From positions 1-46,391 of the forward strand of contig JACKQL020000211.1 of assembly GCA_018296165.2 (NCBI GenBank): a stretch of DNA of 46,391 bases, written 5' to 3'. The position numbers and the translations under genes were made by a program. The notes under the pieces were generated by a model, which saw only the letters and a program-made list of their open reading frames with translations, did no database searches and had not been told where the DNA came from. The stretch is from Termitomyces sp. T153. Lineage: Eukaryota > Basidiomycota > Agaricomycetes > Agaricales > Lyophyllaceae. Numbering within the stretch: position 1 is the stretch's first letter; the number at the start of each line of letters is the position of its first letter. Below, in pieces: positions 34,382 to 45,644 of this stretch.

Positions 34382-35378
34382 TGTCATGACCTGCTCCCTA
34401 GACACTGTTCCCAACCCCTCCCAAGTTCCCATCTAACTCCCCTGAACCCCACCCACACTTTCGCGCCCACACTGGATAACTCCGACGCTTCTCCAGCAAA
34501 CCCTGACAGCAACTCCAACACCCTCTCCGTAGCCATCAACACTCCCCCTGAAACCTTCCCCCACCATTCCTGGCCACGTCATACGTTCCCGACCCCCTAC
34601 CCTAGTTTACCCGACCCGTCCCGGAGTATCACAACGTCCTCAGAGCGGCCCACGCCCCCAACTGATCCCATCAGAATACCGCCGCAGCCCGCCCTTGGAT
34701 TGTACCCAACACCCATCAACTCCACACAGCTCCGTTGACTCCCGCTGCCATATCCACTGCCCTCCGGGGTACCCAGTAGTTGGTATATAAGTCGTAGAAT
34801 AACTCCTCAAACTTTAGTCTTGATATTACATTTACCAGTTTCCTATGTTTCGTCTCTCATCTCGTCTCTGTTTCTGTTTCTAAGTTTCGAATCTATCTTT
34901 TTCCTCAGTCTCATCTCATCTCCGTCTTGTCTTGACTGTACATATTTCCTTTGTTCTTCTAAGTTCCTCTTGCTCCCTACGTCAGTATGAACTCCGCGCA
35001 TGCACCACGACCCAAACATTCTTATGACAACTCGGACCCTCGCTCCCTGCTCGGCCCCGGGACCCATCAAGCCCTGGTAATCCCCTATCCAACTCCGGCC
35101 CCACCCCCATCACTCGAGAAGCCTCCGCTCACCCCGCAATCTATTTGCACACCCACAAACTAGCCCTGACACCCGCCCTGGGTCAACAACCAATACCTTT
35201 GGTCTTAGACTCCTCCGGGCCATTCAGGACTTGCTTGGGCCGTTTTCCCTAGAACCCCCTCGCAAGCCTCCCCACCTCCGCTCCAACTCCGGACGCCTGG
35301 TTATAAGCACAGGACATTGCGTCCGCCTAGTAAGGACTCACCAGTGTACTGAGCCCCCGTCGTCAGCGGAACCTGACA
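34382..35378 (+). repeat. Gypsy-3 5' LTR
   Basis: 997 bp from TGTCATGACC to AACCTGACA. It matches 45645-46391 and is a divergent relative of solo LTRs A, B and C. Confidence 0.9.
34784..34791 (+). promoter_or_regulatory. TATA box of the Gypsy-3 LTR
   Basis: TATATAAG, conserved at 46033-46040 in the 3' LTR and in the solo LTRs of the family. It is the likely promoter of the element transcript. Confidence 0.55.
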
Positions 35379-36822
35379 TAATATCAAGACTCCCCCTTAC
35401 CCCGTTCTCGATGTCTGCATTTAACCCCGCATACAACCCCGTCGGTTACCCAACCAACGCCTATGGCCGACCCCTACTGGAAAATCCCTATGCCCCATTC
35501 TACCCAGGTCCCTTCACGGATCAGTACATGCCCCGTCACTGGACCCCTGACCCCAACCAGGCATTCTACGCCCCCTCCATCAGCCAGGGAATACCCCCGG
35601 GCTGGCGCCGCCCTCCTGCATTCCACGCTGATGGCAATAATCCCCGTATCAACCCCGGAGGATACTCCGCAGCACCCCCCAACCCTGCCTACCTTCCCCC
35701 TGCCCATTACTATGCATATCCAATCCCCGCTGCAGCCCCAGTCCCTCCAGAGCCCATGGATAACTATTTCCCCCCCACCCACCGTTCGCCGCTCAAACTC
35801 CTCCTTCTCCTAGGCAGCAAAGGGTCAAAGCCTATGCCCAGCAACGCGACAAAGTCCTCCGCTTCCTCTGCCTGTCCCCCGCGGAATTTGCAAGGCGTAC
35901 CCACACCCTCCTCACCAACCTAGGCTACCCCAATGCCTCCACAACTCCGGAGGTCTGGGCAGATCGACTCCTCGACTTCCACAAATGCTACCTGCAAGGG
36001 AACCTCCCAGAGAATATGCAAGGCACCCTGGGCATTGACGATAACTTACGGAACGAGCTCCGTGCCTTGGTCAAAGAAATCCACACTAGCCCAAACCCCC
36101 GCCCCTTCGAAGACCCTCTGGATCCCGCCCGCTCCTTCCACGTGCAACACAAGGAACCCATCAGAACACGAAACGAAGCCCCATCTTCCGTTCCCCGTCA
36201 GCAGGAAGAACTCAACGTGGCCTCCAGCATCTTGAGGAACCTCAACCCCATGGGGGGGTTGTTCAACCAACCTGCCGCCCACACCTTGGCTCTCTCTGCC
36301 CAGCCCCGGGCCAGCTCCATGCCCAGCACCTTCCGAACCTGGGACCAACCCGCTGCTCCCAAACTCCGTTCCCAATGACCGCCCCTACTGTCAACAACGA
36401 CAACCGGACCCTCTCCTATACCGACGAGCCTGGCAACCCCACCGACAAACACGCCCTACGCAACAGACCTCAACAAGACTGACCCCCCCACTTCAATCTC
36501 TGCGCCCCTCATATCAATGCCCCTCCACCCCATCCCAACGCCCCAGTTCCCCCGCGACAGCCCATGGGCCCCGGAGTGCCCCTACCCCCTTTTTTTGCCA
36601 ACCCCTCTTGTCCCCCGCCCGCCCCAATGCCTAATCCCCCCACCGACACCAACTATTTTGAACCCCCAACCCCCACGAGGACCCCCTCCCCCTCGATGGG
36701 CCCCAGGACCCGCCCCAGGTAGCGTGGGTCAAAACCCTGGTGGAGGACCACCCAATGGCGGACCCCCTGGAGGATGGGGCCCGGCGATGGACAACTTTCC
36801 CCCCCAGCACAGAAACAGAAAT

Positions 36823-36825
<3 letters not shown>

Positions 36826-36909
<84 letters not shown>
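36826..36909 (+). repeat. (TAC)28 microsatellite coding polytyrosine
   Basis: Twenty-eight uninterrupted TAC triplets, preceded by CAC and followed by AAT, in the gag frame. All five other frames are also open through it, which explains apparent poly-Ser, poly-Val, poly-Thr and poly-Leu frames. These are not genes. Confidence 0.95.
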
Positions 36910-37620
36910 AATGCCGGACCCCCACCTCAAACTCAAAATTCACAGGACAATACCTGCGATGCACTGGCCCAGGAGGGTAAACTCAACATCCAGAAGCCCA
37001 AACCCTTCACCGGCCGCGACCCTCGGAAGTGGCGAATCCTCCTGACTCAGTGTTTAACTATGTTCCAAGCTAAGCCCATCACCTTTCAGCTTGAGAGCTC
37101 ACGAGTAGCCTTCGCTGCATCATACTTACAGGGCATTGCCTTCAATCACTACATCATGCTACTCCGGTTTGACCCAAACAATCCCGTACTCTCCAATTGG
37201 CTCGCTTTCACCCAAGAGTTCTTGAGTAAGTTTGTTGTCTTTGACACCATAGTGGAGGCGGAGGAAAATCTCTTCAACCTCTGAATGCATGACAACAAAC
37301 GCTTCATGACCTTTATTGTACGATTTGAACAAGAGGCCTACAAGACCAGCTGGAATTACAATGCCCTCCGGTTTGCCCTCTGTCATGCCCTACCCCAACG
37401 GATCAAGGACGTCCTTCGCCTCGCGCCCAAGCAAACCACCTACAATGGGTACAAGGCGCTCATTACCCAGGTCGACTAACATTACTGGGAAGACCGCAGC
37501 AAAAACACGGCGCCCCGGACCTCTTGGAACACCTCCGGTAACACCAACTGGCAGGCCGGAGCAACCAATGGCATTCGATCCTCAATCCCCACTAACCCCG
37601 CCAACCCCACACCCTGCTTC

Positions 37621-38798
37621 TGTCAGGTTCCGCTGACCTCGGGGGCTCAGCTGCACTGGGCGAGTCCTTACTAGGCGGGCGTGATCCCCTTGCACTGGTA
37701 ACCGAACACTCGAAAATGTTCTGGGCACTGATGGCTTGTGCGGATAGTCGGTGGGGTGTGATCCGGGCAGATCTGGGGAGGTCCGGAGGAGTCAGATTGC
37801 AAGGAAATGGGACGGGCTTGGCGGGGTTCAGGCAGAAGACCATATGGGGGATTTGCAGAAGCAAAGGAGTAGGCGGCTATGTGATCAATGGGAGCGGAGC
37901 CAGGGTTTGATGGGAGATCAATTGGAGTTGATGGAGTCTGGGACCGAGCGAAGAGCGAGGTTTGGACCTGGTGAAAGAGTGTCGGGGTTCGTAATTGTAA
38001 TTGCGGAGTTCGTGAGGTCGTTAGGGTTGAGGAAGACTTGGGCACAACGGTCGGACAGAGTCACTGAGACAGCATCAGACAAAATGATATGGAACAAGAG
38101 TAGATTTGAGTGGAGGCACGAAACGATAACGAGAATGATAACAAAATGGAGACAAGACAAGACCGGGAGACTGAGATAAGACCGGGAGACTGAGACAAGA
38201 CCAGGAGACGGAGAGTAAGGAAAACAAGACACAAAACACAAAACACAAAACACGAGAAGGAAACAATCAGACCATAGGTAACATTAAGCAATATCAAGAC
38301 TAGAGTACGAAGAGCTACTCGACGTCTTATATACTGACTACTGGAGAACTTCGGAGTATGTTGGCTGCGGTGGCGGAGCTTGGCGGAGCTTGATGGAGTG
38401 GGTGGGTGTCAGTTGCGATCAAGGGTCGGGCCACGCTGATACGTTGTTGGGATCATTTGGGAACGCGGGTCGCCCTGAGGTTGTCATGATACTCCGGAAT
38501 GGGTTGGAGGAACCAGGGTGTCAAGTTGATGATGGGTGGCGAAGATCAGGAACAGCAGGGGTGATTCTCGGGGTTTGGGAGATCCAGGGTGAGTGTCAGT
38601 GGCTGTGGGGAAGGCGTCAAAGTTGGCCAGGGGGCCGTTGGAGTTAGCCGGGGAGGCATCGGAGTTAGCCAGGGTTGCGTCGGGGCTAACCAAAATAGGC
38701 GCGGGGCATGGGTGGAAGCTCGGTGGAGCATCGGGGGTTTTTGGGGAATCGGGGGGTTGCTGGACGATGTGTGGGGGTCCAGGGGACAGGTTGTGACA
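37621..38798 (-). repeat. Solo LTR B inside Gypsy-3 gag
   Basis: 1,178 bp, plus-strand ends TGTCAGGT and TTGTGACA, target duplication GCTTC (37616-37620 and 38799-38803). It is close to solo LTR A (24338-25484), in the same orientation, and CpG-rich. It interrupts gag between the capsid and the zinc knuckle, so the host element lost Gag function at that event at the latest. Confidence 0.9.
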
Positions 38799-39159
38799 GC
38801 TTCCCTCCAGGCTGAGGAGTCCCCAACACCAACCGACCCCTGGGGCAGCGCCCACCCACCCAGCTCAACACCGCCAACCTCCATGACACCCCAGTACCCC
38901 TGGATACCAACCCCGAAGACCACGACAACATCCCAGACCCCGCCGACAATCAAAAAGCCCTATGCGCGAACAGAATCCAGGACAGCCTGTGGATCGACGT
39001 GCTGGAGGAAATGCAGGAGAAATGATGGAAGGAGGGCACGTGCATCCTATGTGGTGAGCAGGGACACTTTATTTGCAGTTGTCCTAAATGACAGGTGATG
39101 GGATGCGCCATGTGGACAATTGACGGAGAGGACTGTAACTATCAGTTCACGGAAAACAA

Positions 39160-40262
39160 GTCAGTGGTTTAGGTCTGGAAGATGCACTAGACTGTGGACC
39201 ATACCCTGACGTCTTCTCCACCCCAGCCACACTCCTCTGCACAACAGTACTTGCCCCGGATAAACCCCCAGCACACCTCCCCTCCCACTCATCCACAAAC
39301 CTCCTCCTCTGCACCACTCTCCCCTTCACCAACAAACCTGTCCCCACACTAGTTGACAGCGGTGCCACCAATAACTTTGTTGACAAATCCCTGGCGGCGC
39401 TCGCCCCACAACCTCTCTGTCACCTCCCCGCTCCGATCCCCCTCAAACTCTTTGACAGAGACTCTACCCCAGCGGGAGACATCACTCATTGCCTAGAAAT
39501 GACCATGACCTTCACCGACAGACAACAGCAAGAACTCCAACTACTCGTCACAAAATTACACCCCTCCACCCCATTGTCTTAGGGTTCTCATGGCTCCGCT
39601 CCACCAATCCCCATGTTGATTGGCCCAGTCTCACCCTCTGCCTCGACCGGGACAACCCCACTGACTCCAGGCTGGTACCCTTCGATGTCTCACCCCCCTC
39701 TGAGAACTCCGAGACCACGATTGACCAACCCCGGACCCCTCCACAACTTTGCTCTAGGTCTGCATGGTCGTTTGTCATCTATGTCCGACTTGGTGGCTTG
39801 CTCAAGGTACTCCCCGCCCTCGTAGACAGCGGCGCCTCCGGTGTCTTCATCAGCAACCAACTCGACCTCCAATGCAACGACCTCAACAAACCCCTCGAGC
39901 TCCAACTCTTCGACGGGAGCCCCGCCACGACAAGAATCACGCAGTACCATGACAACACCCTCACCCTCAATAACGACCTGCAATTCCAGGCCCGACTCCT
40001 CGTTACCCAACTACCCCTGTTGACCCCGATCGTGCTCGGACTCCTGTGGCTGCGAGACATCAATCCCGACATCAACTGGAAGAACCTCACCATGCAATTC
40101 CCCAGCCCCGAAGCAAGCTTAGCGGCCGCCATCCACCTCCGCCTCCAGTCTATCTCTGATCTCGACGTTCCCCGCCCTGACACCATCACCTCCGGAACGA
40201 CTCAGGATTCCCCAACCCCCAACGCCAACCCCGACGGAGAAAGAAGCACAACTCCGTCTTGA
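39160..40262 (+). pseudogene. Gypsy-3 two tandem aspartic-protease-like domains
   Basis: The first domain (39160-about 39640) has LVDSGATNNFVDKSLAAL at 39349 and ends in VLGFSWLRSTNPHVDW. The second (about 39770-40110) has ALVDSGASGVFIS and ends in VLGLLWLRDINPDINW. Both show the DSGA active site, an L-F-D-[RG] segment and a VLG-WLR end, so they look like duplicates. A frame change near 39565 lies inside the first. The second continues openly to a TGA at 40260. Either could be the working protease; retropepsins act as dimers, so a linked pair could in principle fold within one chain (inference). Confidence 0.7.
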
Positions 40263-40397
40263 TCACCCTCAGACAAATTACGACGGCTGCCCCCCAACAT
40301 ACCCCGAAATTGATATAAGGGCCCGCACTACCCTGACCAGCAATGCCCAAAGCCCCCGACCGACCCCGACGTCACCCTGGACCTGACTGTTACACCT

Positions 40398-43300
40398 ATG
40401 GTACCCAACCCCATCAACCCCAGAGACCTCGACATTAAAATCATCGGCGCCGTCCCCTTTGCGCGCCTCCTACGAGAAGGCACCCCCGCCTTCCAGTTGC
40501 AAGTCACGCCAGCCCTACCCAAGGAATACCTCTGCGCAGGGACTACCATGCCAGAAAGCAAGATGGAGGAACAGATCCTATCTGAAGTAGTTCCCCCGGA
40601 GTATCATGAGTTTGCTGACGTGTTCTCCGAAGGAAGTGCCAAGGAACTCCCTCCACACCGCTCCTATGACCACAAGATTGACCTTGAAGAAGGTACCTCA
40701 CCCCCGTTTGGCAAGATCTACAACATGTCCAAAATCGAGCTCCGGGCCCTGAAGGAATACCTTGACGACATGCTTGGCAAAGGTTTCATACGCCCGTTGA
40801 TCTCCGTGGCTGGCGCCCCGGTTCTGTTTGCCAAGAAAAAAGACGGATCCCTCCGACTCTGTGTGGACTATCGGGGACTCAACAAAGTCACCAAAAAGAA
40901 CCGGTACCCCCTCCCCTTAATTGGAGACCTTGTTGATCGTCTTCGCAGCACCAAGATTTACACAAAAATCGACCTCCGTTCTGGCTACAACAACATCCGG
41001 ATCGCCCCGGGACATGAATGGAAGACCGCCTTTTGCACCCACTACGGCCTCTTTGAGTATCTCATAATGCCCTTCAGAATGACTAACTCCCCCGCCACCT
41101 TCCAGTACTTCATGAACGACATCTTCCACGACATGAACGACGTTTTTGTCATCATATATTTGGACAATATCCTGATCTACTCGAATTCGCTGGCGGAGCA
41201 TTCGGAGCACGTCCGCCGTGTCTTGGAATGACTCTGAGAATATCACCTTCACGCTAAACCCGAGAAGTGCTCATTCCACACAACGGAAGTCGAATATCTC
41301 AGAGTCATTGTCACCCCCGACGGTGTGTGCATGGACCCCGCCAAGGTCGACGTGATACTCAACTGGCCCTCCCCGCGGAACGTCAAGGAGGTACAGTCAT
41401 TCTTGGGGTTTGCTAACTTCTATCGCCGCTTCATCAACAACTACTCCGGGATCACCAAACCCCTCAACCGACTCACACGGAAGGACACCCCTTGGGACTG
41501 GGACAGCAAGTGCCAGAGCATATTCCTCCTCCTGAAGAAGGCCTTCACCTCCGCTCCGGTCCTCCACCATTTCGACCCCTCCCTACCGATTGTGCTCGAA
41601 TGTGACGCCTCTGACTATGCTATCACTGGGATACTCTCCCAGTTGGACTCGGGGGGCAAGGATCTCCGCCCCATTGCCTTCTACACCCGATCAATGATCC
41701 CAGCAGAACTCAACTATGATATTTACAACAAGGAACTCCTCGCGATCGTCGAAGCCTTTTGTCAGTGGCGGGCCTACCTCGAGGGGTCCCCGCACCGCAT
41801 CCAAGTCTACTCCGATCACAATAACCTGCAATATTTTACAACCACAAAACAGCTCAGCCGCTGCCAAGCTCGATGGTCCGAAACCCTTTCGGAGTATGAT
41901 TTTACTATTCACTACTGCCCCGGGCGACTCGGCGCAAAGCCCGACGCCCTCACTCGAAGACCTGACATGTATCCAAAGAAATTGTTTGAAACCAAACGAA
42001 ATGCATTCAACCATCGAGTGGTAATCCCACCCGAACATCTACATGCCATGCTGATTTTAAACGAAGAAGGAATCCTCCAGCAAATCAGGAATTCACCCCC
42101 GGACCCCTTCTTCAACCAGCACAACCCCCGCAACAACCCCGATGAGTCGAGCGTAGACAACCCCTTTTTGCTATCCCCGGACCACCGCCTCCTGCTCCGG
42201 AGTGGACAAATCTACGCCCCGGACCACAAGTCCATTTGCCTCGACATACTCCGACAGCACCACAATCACAAACTCCGGGGGCACCCAGGAATTTGTAAGA
42301 CCCTTCAACTCATCTCCCGGACTTATTTTTGGCCAGGAATGAAGAAGGACGTCACGCGATATGTAAGAGCCTGCGAACCCTGCCTACGGGCCAAAGTACC
42401 CCGCCATCGCCCCCACAGATTACTGAAACCCCTCCCCGTTGGTCGCCGCCCCTGGTCCTCAATATCGATGGATCATATCGTTGAACTCCCCGACTCTGAA
42501 GGTTTCGACGCAATCCTCGTCATCGTCTGCCGCCTTACTAAACAAGCCCTCTTTATCCCCTGCCACACCACCGACACCGCCCTGGATTTCGCCAAACTAT
42601 TTCTCGAACACGTATTCTCCAAACACGGACTTCCCGACGACATCGTCTCCAACCGCGGACCCCTATTTGTATCCCATTTTTGGCAATCGCTGTGCAAGGC
42701 GCTCAAAATCAAAACCAGCCTCTCTACCGCCTATCACCCGGAAACCGACGGACAAACCAAATGCGTAAACCAGACGTTAGAACAGTATCTTCACCTCTAC
42801 ATTAACTATTTACAGAACAACTGGCGCGCGGAGCTTCCCCTTGCCAAATTCACCTACAACAACACGCCTCACTCCGCCACCGGAGTTTCCCCCTTTTACG
42901 CCAACAAGGGCTACAATCCCCGACTCACGCTGTCCCTCAAAGACATCCCTTCCCACATTGCCCACGAGGTCGCCAAGGACCTCCGATCCCTCCACCAATT
43001 CCTCTGGGACAAGATCGACACTGCCAACCAAGCCTACTCCAAGCACGCCAATGCCCGTCGCAAGCTGACCCCCAACTGGCCCCCCAGCACCTTGGTCTGG
43101 CTTGACCGGCAAAATCTCAAGACCTGGAGGCCTTCCATCAAACTCAACCACAAACGCCTCGGCCCATTCAAGGTCCTCCAGAAGGTCTCCACCCATGCTT
43201 ACAAGCTCGACCTGCCTCCGGGCCTGAAGGGCCTCCACCCTGTGTTCCACATTCGACTCCTTGAAAAGCATGCTCCAGTCCCCTTCCCCGGCTGACCGCC

Positions 43301-43478
43301 CCCCATCAAAGTCGAGGACAAGTATCACTACGAGGTCGACGAGATCCTCGACTCCCGGATAGTCTGCAGCCGACTCCAGTACTTGGTCTGCTGGAAGGGC
43401 TACGGACCTGAGGACGACACATGGGAACCTCAAAAGAACCTTGACAGAGCCCCCGACAAACTCTGGGACTTCCACTGA
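40398..43478 (+). pseudogene. pol: Gypsy-3 pol: RT, RNase H, integrase, chromodomain
   Basis: Open in three blocks separated by TGA at 41229 and 43293 in one frame (a short 41232-41324 stretch is readable through). [42 protein letters not shown] (41151 onward). RNase H: VLECDASDYAITGILSQ, YSDHNNLQYF and KPDALTRR. Integrase: zinc part GHPGICK...CEPCLRAK, first Asp in SMDHIVELP. The second position reads IVSNRGPLF (Asp to Asn, codon 42651) and the Glu position TDGQTKCVNQ (Glu to Lys), so the DDE triad is broken. Chromodomain at 43312-43478: [25 protein letters not shown]. Everything else is well conserved. Confidence 0.85.
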
Positions 43479-43740
43479 CAAAATCCCGCCAAGCCCCGGA
43501 ACCCCTGGGACTGACCCAACACAGATGGCAGTAGTGGGCATAACCCCCGCCTCTGGGTTCACCAGGGATTCAACTCCCACCAGTACTCTCCTACATGTTT
43601 TCACTTACTCCTCTCCTCGCTCTATCTGAAACTTCCCACACTCAGCAGAAGGACCAGAGAATGTATAGCGACAAGCGGTGAATATACATATCAAACAAGA
43701 ATGGACAGAGAACAATTCAACAACGGGGTCCGAGTTCCCC

Positions 43741-45431
43741 TCACTCCTCCTCCTCCAACCCTAACCCCGCTACCCTTCCCACCATGAACACTTCCAACTG
43801 CGCCACTACCATCGCCAGAACCTCAGGTTGCCCGGGAAGCGGTTCCCCCACGTCCGTCGCCATCTCCCACCATGCACCAGGGTCTGCCATCGCCCTCCGC
43901 CAATGCCCTGCCAACAGACGCCCCATCTGCATAACCCCTTGACCCAACTCCGGCAGAAGGTCCCCAGGCATCCTCGCCAACCCATCATGGATGGACCCCA
44001 GCGCTGCCGACGCTCCGTCAAGAAGGATGCGATGCTCCCTGGCCCAGTCTATGGAAACGGAATCAGTGCTTAGGAGACGGGAAGCGAGGAAACCACTCAC
44101 GAAGCACTCCTTGCCAGCCCGAGGCCGCCTTGTTGGCAAGCCATTCCTCCCACTGCCATGCCCTCTCTGCCGCCACCCGGACTTCCCCAGCACTGGAACC
44201 CTGCTGATTCTCCCGCACCCCTGAGCCTCCTGCCTGCTGCATCGCCACCTCTGCCGCCTCCGCCCGCACCTGCAAATGCACCGTCCGCACCTCCAACTCC
44301 TGCAGACAAGACAATTGCTCCGCGGCAGTCCCCACGGCAATGTCCTTGTCCTTCCACGCCAAGTCCCATTCCCTCCGAACCCCATCCAGCTCCTGTCGAG
44401 CCCCGTCCCTCTCCTCCCATACCCCCTGAACCTCCTCCTCGTGTGCGACCAACAACCATTCCAAGCTCTCTACCCAACGCCGCAGAAAGGCCTCCGCAAC
44501 CGACCATGACCTATCCGCGGACTGCTCAATGGGGGCTCCGGATGTAGGGGAGTATACCACGGAACCAGGGGGGCCCCCCATTACCTGCTCGCCCCACGCC
44601 CGCTTACTGGGACCTGCCTCAGGTGAAGGGGACGCTCTCCATTTCCCTTTCTCCTGCGTGGAAGGGGCCCCCTCCCTCCGTCCACCCCACAGCCCCACCT
44701 TCATAGCAGGCACGCTAACCTGTTCCCCTTCCCCAGCCCCGGAGCCCCTCCCCAACACCCTGCCCTTCTGCCCTTCCTCCAGTTGCGCTGCGACCCAATC
44801 TTGATCCCACCCTTGCTCTGCCGCAACGCAGGCAGCACGCCAACTCAGGGTGACGGAGCACTTCTTGTGCCGCAAATGGCATGGAAGGCACACCAATGTG
44901 TCCCGCTGTACCCCCGATGCAGGCGCCTCAAATTCACACTGCTCCCCTCGTCGGGTGCAAGACGCACACTGCAGGGGCATGTTAGTCTGGGAAACATAAA
45001 GCTAAGTAACCACTCACCAGGGCCGCCGCCTGACACCACTCAAAGGTGGGGGGACCCCTCGCCCGACCCACCACCTCGGCAAACTGCTCCGGCATCACCT
45101 CCGCCTGTACCACCCTCAAACCCTCTGGGACAAGCCGGACCACCCCCGGACAAATGCCAGACTTGGAGCGCGTAGAAGGGGCCATGCCCACCAGTGGCTG
45201 CATCACGTCCACGCCAGACGATGGCCCTGAGGGACCTGCCATGGCCGCGGACAACTCTGCGAAGGACCAATCAGTATTCTGGGGTACATGAGACAGACCG
45301 CCCTCATGGCTACGGTACATCGCCTCAATCCGACAGCGATCTTGGCAACCCTCTGAATCCTCGGAAGATGATGGCTGGGATGGCGGGGACGGCGACCTAG
45401 ATGCTGTGGGAGAATAAGCTGAAGAAGACAT
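43741..45431 (-). CDS. Intact three-exon antisense gene in Gypsy-3, about 529 aa, Zn2Cys6-like motif and coiled coil
   Basis: Opposite to gag-pol, between chromodomain and 3' LTR. Exons: 45431-45018, 44968-44101, 44048-43741; 1,590 nt, no stop. Introns of 49 nt (GTGAGT, branch CTAAC, CTGCAG) and 52 nt (GTGAGT, CCATAG). Start ATG 45431 (MSSSAYSP) was chosen over ATG 45461, which lies almost on the TATA-like box. Residues 1-30 are Ser/Pro-rich. Residues 139-175 have cysteines spaced CX2CX6CX15CX2CX6C, the fungal Zn(II)2Cys6 pattern with a somewhat long loop (canonical 5-12). A long Glu/Arg/Ala coiled coil follows (about 250-350), then a Gly/Leu-rich C-terminal region ending in a Glu run. Similar hypothetical proteins appear common in Agaricomycetes (recollection, unchecked). 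A DNA- or RNA-binding role is inferred only from the motif. Confidence 0.75.
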
Positions 45432-45467
45432 TACAACAAGCTGGGGGACTCCCGGGTGCATCCACCC

Positions 45468-45476
45468 CTTTTAATA
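45468..45476 (-). promoter_or_regulatory. TATA-like box for the Gypsy-3 antisense gene
   Basis: ATTAAAAGG on the minus strand, about 40 bases upstream of ATG 45431. Its position parallels the box before the Gypsy-1 antisense gene. Confidence 0.4.
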
Positions 45477-45631
45477 ACTTAGGAAGGAGCCCCTGGCAAA
45501 CGGCGGCCGCACCTCGACTTCCTTCCCCACGCCACCGCCGCTCACTGCGGTTTGATCAATATTGATCAACTTCAATTCCCATGCCCTACCGATCCCCGAC
45601 TCGCTCCCCGCATCTTGAGGGTCTCGACGCT

Positions 45632-45644
45632 GAAGGGGGGGTAA
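45632..45644 (+). other. Polypurine tract of Gypsy-3
   Basis: GAAGGGGGGGTAA immediately precedes the 3' LTR start TGTCACGACC. Confidence 0.65.

Larger units (their letters stand above)
35411..39091 (+). pseudogene. gag: Gypsy-3 gag with polytyrosine tract, split by solo LTR B
   Basis: Starts at ATG 35411 (MSAFNPAYNP) with a Pro/Tyr-rich N-terminal domain. A frame change near 35800 leads to YAQQRDKVLRFLCLSPAEFA. A TGA is at 36376, then a Pro-rich linker, 28 consecutive tyrosines (36826-36909), and the capsid domain (KPKPFTGRDPRKWRIL, IVRFEQEAYKTSWNYNALRF) with TGA 37282 and TAA 37477. After solo LTR B (37621-38798) the same frame resumes and reaches the knuckle CILCGEQGHFICSC (CX2CX4HX4C) at about 39041-39082. 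Each stop is one C-to-T change away from Arg or Gln. The gene would build the virus-like particle. Confidence 0.75.

Noticed and set aside
35474..35782. Minus-strand glycine-rich frame
   Set aside because: It is a shadow of the Pro-rich gag N-terminus.
36631..36980. Poly-Val, poly-Ser, poly-Thr and poly-Leu open frames on both strands
   Set aside because: They are other-frame readings of the (TAC)28 repeat; only the tyrosine frame agrees with gag.
44158..44804. Proline-rich plus-strand frames
   Set aside because: They are shadows of exon 2 of the antisense gene, which has introns, cysteine spacing and a coiled coil in its favour.
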